In this document: positions 12,788 through 16,909 of the stretch, in pieces
Layout: every line of letters starts with the position of its first letter
Numbering within the stretch: position 1 is the first letter of the stretch
Origin: Microcaldota archaeon
GTDB taxonomy: Archaea > Micrarchaeota > Micrarchaeia > Micrarchaeales > CABMGC01
Length of the DNA stretch: 16,909 bases
NCBI GenBank assembly: GCA_028866975.1
Contig: JAGWHG010000001.1
Coordinates: 19,932-36,840, forward strand
Direction of reading: 5' to 3'
The notes under the pieces: model-generated
What the model was told of the DNA's origin: nothing
What the model saw: the letters and a program-made list of their open reading frames with translations, nothing else
Database searches by the model: none
Position numbers and translations under genes: made by a program

Positions 12788-13147
12788 TCACTCCAGCTCT
12801 TCGGGGCGCTTTATCAGCTCCCTTCGATCATACGCCTCCAGTTCGTTGTTCTTTGTCAGCACAAGGCACTTGGTCGGGCACACCTCCTCGCACAGTTCGC
12901 AAAAAAGGCACCTCTCAAGGTTGATTTCTGGGAACACCTTAGGGCCCCTTTCAGTCTCTGCCGTAACCATCGTTATCGTCTGGTTAGGGCAGATGTGGGC
13001 GCATGCGCTGCAGTTTATGCACGTCTTCATGTCCAGCCTGTGAATCCCGCGGTAGTTGTCAGGGAGCGTCTCCCTAAAATCGGGGTAGTCTACTGTGAAC
13101 CTGCTCTCAAAAGCCTTTTTCGCAGTCTCAAGGATCGGGTTTGACAT
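12788..13147 (-). CDS. nuoI: Complex I subunit NuoI (two 4Fe-4S ferredoxin-like)
   Basis: A 119-residue electron-transfer subunit of the peripheral arm, passing electrons from the input module to NuoB cluster N2. Two classical 4Fe-4S motifs are complete: Cys43, 46, 49 with Cys53-Pro, and Cys80, 83, 86 with Cys90-Pro, each motif supplying the fourth ligand of the other cluster. The protein is compact compared with bacterial NuoI, with a short N-terminus. The ATG at 13147 is preceded by GGTGG and by a TATA-like element in the 43-base gap after nuoH, the largest gap in the operon. Confidence 0.96.
   Translation of the reverse strand: MSNPILETAKKAFESRFTVDYPDFRETLPDNYRGIHRLDMKTCINCSACAHICPNQTITMVTAETERGPKVFPEINLERCLFCELCEEVCPTKCLVLTKNNELEAYDRRELIKRPEELE
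12791..12794 (-). promoter_or_regulatory. Shine-Dalgarno site for nuoJ (GTG start)
   Basis: GGAG on the minus strand, 7 bases before GTG 12783, located in the last codons of nuoI. It supports the non-ATG start of nuoJ. Confidence 0.5.
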
Positions 13148-13173
13148 TCCACCACTACAACTTCTTATGATAA

Positions 13174-13181
13174 CTATAAAA
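13174..13181 (-). promoter_or_regulatory. Possible internal promoter (TATA) before nuoI
   Basis: The minus strand reads TTTTATAG, centred about 31 bases before the nuoI ATG, in the largest non-coding gap of the nuo operon. It could give a separate nuoI-J-K-L-N transcript. The evidence is only a short A/T match. Confidence 0.35.
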
Positions 13182-13190
13182 GGATTTCAA

Positions 13191-14225
13191 CTATACGACG
13201 GCAATCGCAAGCAGAAATACCCACAGCAAATTTATTATCGACAACGGCACAAGCCAGATCCAGCCCAATCGCAGTATCCGATCAAGTCGCATCCTCGGCG
13301 TTGTCGCCCTTACAATAACCACAAAGATTGCAACTGCAAGCACCTTGATCGCAAGCCATACCGATGGCGGCAGATAAGGCCCGTTCCATCCGCCGAAGAA
13401 GAGCAGCACAATTAGCATGCTGCCAACAAACACCCTGGTGTAGTCTATGAAGAGAGCAATCGCGTAGAGCGGCGCGCCGACATCCGTAAGCCAGCCTGCA
13501 ATCAGCTCGGAGTCCGCCTCCCTTAGGTCAAACGGCGGCCTCTCAAGCTCTGCGAGCAGGGCTATGAAGAATACAACGAATCCAAGAGGCATCAGCGCGA
13601 CGTACCACAGACTTGACTGCGCGCTGACAATCGAAATGAAGCTAAAGCTCTTTGCAAGCATGGCAACAGATGCAATCACGATGAACAGGGGTATCTCATA
13701 GCTTATCAGCATCATCACTGATCTCTGCGCGCTAATCGATGCGAACTTGTTGCCGCTTGCCCATCCGGCGATGAATATCAGTATCGGCACAAAGGAAATC
13801 AGCACAAACACAATCAGCAGCCCTAGCGTTAGGTCAACGCCGTAGAACGATGGAGTTAGCGGCAGCACCTCCGCAGAGAGCGCAAATATCGCAGCCACAA
13901 TCGGCAGGCTTCCCAAAAATAGGAGCCTGTTTGCGTTCGCAGGTATTATGTTCTCCTTTGCAAAGAGCTTTAGAAAGTCTGCAGCGTTCTGCAGCAATCC
14001 ATACTTTCCAACCCTCGTTGGCCCGTGCCTGAGATGAATCTTTGCAACAAGCTTTCGCTCTATCCAGCCGAAGAGGTAATCGAATATCGTAACTATTATC
14101 ATGACTGCGATCCCGACGAGCAGCGCGGCTATCCCGTAATTTATCGCAGCGCTTTGCGCGATCCCCAAAACGCCCTGTATGGCGGAGGCGATCTTGATGC
14201 CCATCGTTGTTATCAGCGAATCCAT
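13191..14225 (-). CDS. nuoH: Complex I subunit NuoH
   Basis: A 344-residue membrane subunit that forms the quinone chamber with NuoB and NuoD and links redox to pumping. The signature Trp-Ile-Glu56-Arg-Lys, then Arg-His-Gly-Pro-Thr-Arg-Val-Gly, Ala-Asp-Phe-Leu-Lys-Leu and Lys-Glu-Asn-Ile-Ile-Pro, is intact, as is the Arg-Pro-Pro-Phe-Asp-Leu-Arg-Glu-Ala-Asp-Ser-Glu240-Leu loop at about 229-241. Eight or so helices are visible. The ATG at 14225 follows the nuoD stop by 4 bases. Nothing suggests truncation. Confidence 0.96.
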   Translation of the reverse strand: MDSLITTMGIKIASAIQGVLGIAQSAAINYGIAALLVGIAVMIIVTIFDYLFGWIERKLVAKIHLRHGPTRVGKYGLLQNAADFLKLFAKENIIPANANRLLFLGSLPIVAAIFALSAEVLPLTPSFYGVDLTLGLLIVFVLISFVPILIFIAGWASGNKFASISAQRSVMMLISYEIPLFIVIASVAMLAKSFSFISIVSAQSSLWYVALMPLGFVVFFIALLAELERPPFDLREADSELIAGWLTDVGAPLYAIALFIDYTRVFVGSMLIVLLFFGGWNGPYLPPSVWLAIKVLAVAIFVVIVRATTPRMRLDRILRLGWIWLVPLSIINLLWVFLLAIAVV

Positions 14226-14229
14226 TAGA

Positions 14230-15324
14230 TCATCTGTCTACGTCCGCAAGTACCGTATCGACGCTTGCAAGTATCGGGAACAAGTCCTGCAGCCTGTGCC
14301 CCCTTGGCAGGTGCTGCAACACAGATGTATTGATAAAGCTCGGAGCCCGAATTGAGAACCTGTAAGGCCGCTGACCTTCTGCCACCATATACATCATGAC
14401 CTCGCCTCGCGGAAGCTCCCTTTTTACAACAACCTCCTTCTCCTTGGGCTGAGGGCCAATGAGCCTTATCGGCATGCCTATGGCGTCGCCCTCAGGGATC
14501 GTGTGCAGGCACTCACGCACCAATCTTATGCTCTCTTGCATCTCATCCATCCTTACCTTGTATCTGGCAAAGCAGTCGCCGCCGTTCTCGAACTGCGTCC
14601 TGAACCTGAGCTTGTCGTATACGTAATACGGGTAATTTGCCCTGATGTCAAAATCAATGCCGGATCCCCTAAGCGTCGGGCCAGTCACGCCCATGCTTAT
14701 CGCCTCAGCTTTTGACATGACGCCGATGTTCTTCATCCTCTCCATGAAGACGGGGTTGGATTCAAGGTAGCTGCCGTATTCTTTTATCCTGTGCTCGAGA
14801 TAGTCGAGCACCTTGTATGCGTGATTGGCAAATCCTGGCGACAAATCGCGGTTCAGCCCGCCCAATCTCATGTTCACATAGAACATCCTGCCGCCGGTAG
14901 CCTCTTCGAGCAGCCTGAGTATGATGTCTCGGTCCTTAAAGCACCACATGAAGACGCTGAAGAGCTGCCCGACATCGTTTATCGCAGTGCCGAGCCAGAG
15001 TAGATGGCTTGCAATCCTCTGCAGCTCTAGCTGTATCACCCTAATGTACTGCGCCCTCTCCTTCACCTCTATGCCCAGCGCAGCCTCGACTGTCGCGACG
15101 AATGCCTCATCATAAGAAATCGGCGCGACATAGTCGAGCTTCTCCATGTATGAGGGGCTCTGCATGTACATCCGAGTCTCCACGAGCTTTTCGACTCCTC
15201 TGTGCAAAAAGCCGATGTGCGGCTCGACATGCTTGACCGTATCCCCATCGAGCGTGACGACCAATCGCAGCACTCCGTGAGTGCTTGGGTGCACGGGCCC
15301 TATGTTGATTTTTGTTTCTGCCAA
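14230..15324 (-). CDS. nuoD: Complex I subunit NuoD (49 kDa, quinone site)
   Basis: A 364-residue peripheral-arm subunit related to NiFe-hydrogenase large subunits. The N-terminal His12-Pro-Ser-Thr-His16-Gly loop and Tyr65 (Leu-Asp-Tyr-Val) match the quinone head-group ligands; their spacing of 49 residues equals that of the Thermus His38/Tyr87 pair. Hydrogenase CxxC metal ligands are absent from both ends, so this is a quinone reductase subunit, not a hydrogenase. The C-terminus Leu-Ala-Asp-Val-Asp-Arg is typical. The frame starts with TTG at 15324, 4 bases after the nuoC stop; no ATG or GTG is available just upstream, and the TTG places the family N-terminus correctly. Confidence 0.96.
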   Translation of the reverse strand: MAETKINIGPVHPSTHGVLRLVVTLDGDTVKHVEPHIGFLHRGVEKLVETRMYMQSPSYMEKLDYVAPISYDEAFVATVEAALGIEVKERAQYIRVIQLELQRIASHLLWLGTAINDVGQLFSVFMWCFKDRDIILRLLEEATGGRMFYVNMRLGGLNRDLSPGFANHAYKVLDYLEHRIKEYGSYLESNPVFMERMKNIGVMSKAEAISMGVTGPTLRGSGIDFDIRANYPYYVYDKLRFRTQFENGGDCFARYKVRMDEMQESIRLVRECLHTIPEGDAIGMPIRLIGPQPKEKEVVVKRELPRGEVMMYMVAEGQRPYRFSIRAPSFINTSVLQHLPRGHRLQDLFPILASVDTVLADVDR

Positions 15325-15328
15325 GACA

Positions 15329-15805
15329 TCACATGAACGGTTTGTCTATCTTTATGACATTCTGCCTGCTGGCGCCCTTCTTTCCCTTCTTATCTGGTTC
15401 ATTGTACTTTTCTGCGAACTTGACCGGCTCCATCCCCTGGTATGGCTTGCTCCACTCAAAAGCCTTCCGCAAAGGCGGGTCCTTTCCATCCCATTTCTCC
15501 AAAAGCAGCCTCTTTGCATCCCTTCCGAGGATTTCAATGCCAAACATCTCAGATAGTTCGCGCTCGTACCAGTCAGCTGCCATGTAAAGGTGAATTATCG
15601 TGGGCACTTTCGGGGCTTTGAGCGGCAGATCGAACCTTACAGTCTCCTCCTTGCCGGTTGACAGGTCTCTAAGGAAATACAGCGCCTCAAGCCGATCTTT
15701 CCAGTCGACTGCGGTTATCTTGACAAGGTATGTGTAGCCCTCATCGTGCAACCTCTCAATGGTCTCTCTGAACTGATCAGACTTTATCTTCAACAATCTT
15801 ACCAC
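15329..15805 (-). CDS. nuoC: Complex I subunit NuoC (30 kDa)
   Basis: A 158-residue subunit of the peripheral arm that scaffolds NuoD. The family signature is clear: Trp-Tyr-Glu-Arg-Glu-Leu-Ser-Glu-Met-Phe-Gly-Ile followed by an Arg-Leu-Leu-Leu ... Pro-Pro-Leu-Arg-Lys stretch. The gene overlaps the end of nuoB. Its start is not ATG: TTG at 15808, GTG at 15805 and TTG at 15796 are possible. I chose GTG at 15805 because GGAG lies 7 bases before it. The C-terminal 35 residues are Lys-rich, as in other NuoC proteins. NuoC and NuoD are separate genes, unlike the fused NuoCD of enterobacteria. Confidence 0.93.
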   Translation of the reverse strand: MVRLLKIKSDQFRETIERLHDEGYTYLVKITAVDWKDRLEALYFLRDLSTGKEETVRFDLPLKAPKVPTIIHLYMAADWYERELSEMFGIEILGRDAKRLLLEKWDGKDPPLRKAFEWSKPYQGMEPVKFAEKYNEPDKKGKKGASRQNVIKIDKPFM

Positions 15806-16355
15806 CAATCTTCTCCTGCAGCTTCATCAGCGCCCCGAACAGGTTCTCAGGCCTAGGCGGGCAGCCGGCAACATAGACATCAACCGGCAGCACCTGGTCA
15901 ATCCCCTGGATTATATTATAGCTCTCCCACCAAGGCCCCCCGCACGTTGCGCATTCGCCGTATGCAATCACGTATCTGGGTTCGGCCATCTGTTCGTAGA
16001 GCCTTTTCACCTCAGGTATCATCGCCTTTGTGACCCATCCTGCAACGATCATGACATCTGTCTGCCTTGGGGTCCCTCTAAAGAGCAGATATCCCCCCCT
16101 CTCGGCATCGACCCTGGCCGACCCGAAGTCTAAAAGTTCCATAGCGCAGCACGCAAGCCCGAACTGCATCGGCCAAAGCGAGCTCTTCCTTCCCCAGGTT
16201 ATAGCGCCCCCTGCAATCGCCTTTGTCACATCGGAAAGCTTTGCAAACACCGCATTGATCGGCATCTTTCTGCCCTTGAGCGATTCCGCAACAAGGTAGT
16301 CCATCTCCTGCTTTGCGCTTGCGAACTGCTCTTGCGTATAAGGCGTTTCATCCAT
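15777..16355 (-). CDS. nuoB: Complex I subunit NuoB (cluster N2)
   Basis: A 192-residue subunit carrying the terminal 4Fe-4S cluster N2, which reduces quinone. All four ligands are seen: tandem Cys69-Cys70 (Leu-Ala-Cys-Cys-Ala-Met-Glu), Cys135 (Gly-Glu-Cys-Ala) and Cys165 (Ala-Gly-Cys-Pro-Pro-Arg-Pro). An extra Cys138 sits three residues after Cys135. The frame is open upstream to 16499, but those 48 codons lie inside nuoA and have no NuoB-like sequence; the ATG at 16355 has GGTG 6 bases before it and overlaps the nuoA stop by 8 bases. Confidence 0.97.
   Translation of the reverse strand: MDETPYTQEQFASAKQEMDYLVAESLKGRKMPINAVFAKLSDVTKAIAGGAITWGRKSSLWPMQFGLACCAMELLDFGSARVDAERGGYLLFRGTPRQTDVMIVAGWVTKAMIPEVKRLYEQMAEPRYVIAYGECATCGGPWWESYNIIQGIDQVLPVDVYVAGCPPRPENLFGALMKLQEKIGGKIVEDKV
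15813..15816 (-). promoter_or_regulatory. Shine-Dalgarno site favouring the nuoC GTG start
   Basis: GGAG on the minus strand, 7 bases before GTG 15805, inside the nuoB 3' end. This spacing is better than for the neighbouring TTG codons. Confidence 0.4.
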
Positions 16356-16719
16356 ACGATGCACCAATTCCTTTGGAGTGCGCAAGCCCCATGGCCAGAG
16401 CAGCAAGCACGAAGCCGCCTGCGCTAATGCCAATGACTGCAAACCCGATGGCGCTGCCCACAATGTTAGAGACCATCGCCCATCCCAAGAGCACGACAAC
16501 TATGAGTTCAAACCCAAGGTAGAGCGGAAAGTAATGGAGATAATCGTTGGTAATGTCCCTCCCGTGGCCAATCAGCTCCTCTGCGCTCTCGTAGTTTTTC
16601 AGCTTCACCGGGTTCTGAGTCGTCCTTGCCCCGATGAGTTTTGCAAGGAGAAGCATGCTCAGCGGCACGAACAGAGCAAGTGCAGTGAAAACAACGACTG
16701 TGACAGCATCCAGCGCCAT
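16348..16719 (-). CDS. nuoA: Complex I subunit NuoA
   Basis: A 123-residue, three-helix membrane subunit at the base of the quinone chamber. It carries the conserved Asn-Pro-Val-Lys-Leu-Lys-Asn-Tyr-Glu-Ser loop (36-45) between helices 1 and 2. In TM2, where most NuoA proteins have a Phe-Asp-Val-Glu motif, only one acidic residue is present (Phe70-Glu71-Leu-Ile). The ATG at 16719 coincides with the start predicted from a TATA box at 16741-16748, so the operon mRNA is probably leaderless. It is the first gene of the nuoA-B-C-D-H-I-J-K-L-N operon. Confidence 0.93.
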   Translation of the reverse strand: MALDAVTVVVFTALALFVPLSMLLLAKLIGARTTQNPVKLKNYESAEELIGHGRDITNDYLHYFPLYLGFELIVVVLLGWAMVSNIVGSAIGFAVIGISAGGFVLAALAMGLAHSKGIGASYG

Positions 16720-16740
16720 GCTTCTACTACAGAATAAGAA

Positions 16741-16748
16741 TTATTATA
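16741..16748 (-). promoter_or_regulatory. TATA box of the nuo operon (leaderless nuoA)
   Basis: The minus strand reads TATAATAA, centred about 26 bases before the nuoA ATG. Transcription should start at the ATG itself. The element sits in the 32-base gap after the upstream gene's stop. Confidence 0.6.
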
Positions 16749-16751
16749 CCT

Positions 16752-16909
16752 TCAGTGCCTGAAAGGATCGACTAGGCTGTGTACGTAGATTGCTCGCCTG
16801 CCAATCTCTATGGCAATCGCGCTCTCAACCCTATTCAAAAACTCCCAATCGCAATGCTTCTTGACAATGTCTTCTGGTAGCATCTTGGAACTGTTTTGCA
16901 CATCAAGCT
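16752..16909 (-). CDS. C-terminal part of an unknown protein (cut by window edge)
   Basis: A frame open from the window edge to TGA at 16752-16754 encodes at least 51 residues, ending Leu-Val-Asp-Pro-Phe-Arg-His. The composition is protein-like: a mixed charged, probably helical segment (Ala-Ile-Ala-Ile-Glu-Ile-Gly-Arg-Arg) followed by a strand. I do not recognise it. It is on the same strand as nuoA, 32 bases upstream, so it could be part of the same transcript, although the TATA box in the gap argues for a separate nuo promoter. The 5' end lies outside the window. Confidence 0.5.
   Translation of the reverse strand, partial: LDVQNSSKMLPEDIVKKHCDWEFLNRVESAIAIEIGRRAIYVHSLVDPFRH

Noticed and set aside
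14230..15324. Energy-converting NiFe hydrogenase large subunit instead of NuoD
   Set aside because: The N- and C-terminal CxxC metal ligands are missing, the quinone-site His and Tyr are present, and the operon has the full NuoA/J/K/L/N context.
16356..16499. Longer nuoB start at 16499
   Set aside because: The extra 48 codons lie entirely inside nuoA in another frame, have no NuoB-like sequence, and a good GGTG site precedes the ATG at 16355.
1..16909. CRISPR array, insertion sequence or prophage
   Set aside because: No regularly spaced repeats, transposase or integrase motifs, or terminal inverted repeats were seen on either strand.

Overview
The window looks like archaeal chromosome. The evidence is a tRNA-Tyr with a 37/38 intron and a C1-G72 pair, tRNAs without encoded CCA, TATA boxes about 26 bases before leaderless or nearly leaderless starts, a CDC48-type AAA ATPase, a Trm11/TrmG10-type tRNA methyltransferase, an archaeal-style membrane FKBP, and a complex I operon without nuoE, nuoF and nuoG. 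Tight packing, many 1-8 base overlaps and many orphan proteins suggest a small-genome archaeon. A DPANN/Micrarchaeota (ARMAN-like) or Thermoplasmata-associated lineage is my guess; I cannot prove the taxon from this window.

Layout. Bases 1-352: a small orphan gene on the plus strand. Bases 355-3426 (minus strand): a membrane-anchored FKBP isomerase with a His-rich tail, a VOC-SRPBCC gene pair, a DUF4287 gene overlapping a Trm11-like methyltransferase, and tRNA-Asp(GTC) just upstream of that methyltransferase. Bases 3507-3607 (minus): intron-containing tRNA-Tyr(GTA). Bases 3723-7991 (plus): two unrecognised soluble proteins, then a 934-residue ATPase with a polytopic membrane N-terminus and two CDC48-type AAA modules. 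This is the most plausible place for an undescribed system. Bases 8003-8701 (minus): a two-OB-fold RPA-like protein converging on the ATPase gene. Bases 8790-16719 (minus): the operon nuoA-B-C-D-H-I-J-K-L-N. Bases 16752-16909: the C-terminal end of an unknown gene. No gene-free stretch exceeds 300 bases.

The nuo genes would build a membrane oxidoreductase taking electrons from an unidentified donor (no NADH module) through the Fe-S clusters of NuoI and NuoB to quinone at the NuoB/NuoD/NuoH interface; NuoD keeps the quinone-site His and Tyr. The proton-pumping arm is unusual: nuoM is absent between nuoL and nuoN, NuoN has Asp where the TM7 lysine is expected, and NuoL has Asn where the TM12 lysine is expected. 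I found no CRISPR array, insertion sequence, integrase or attachment site.
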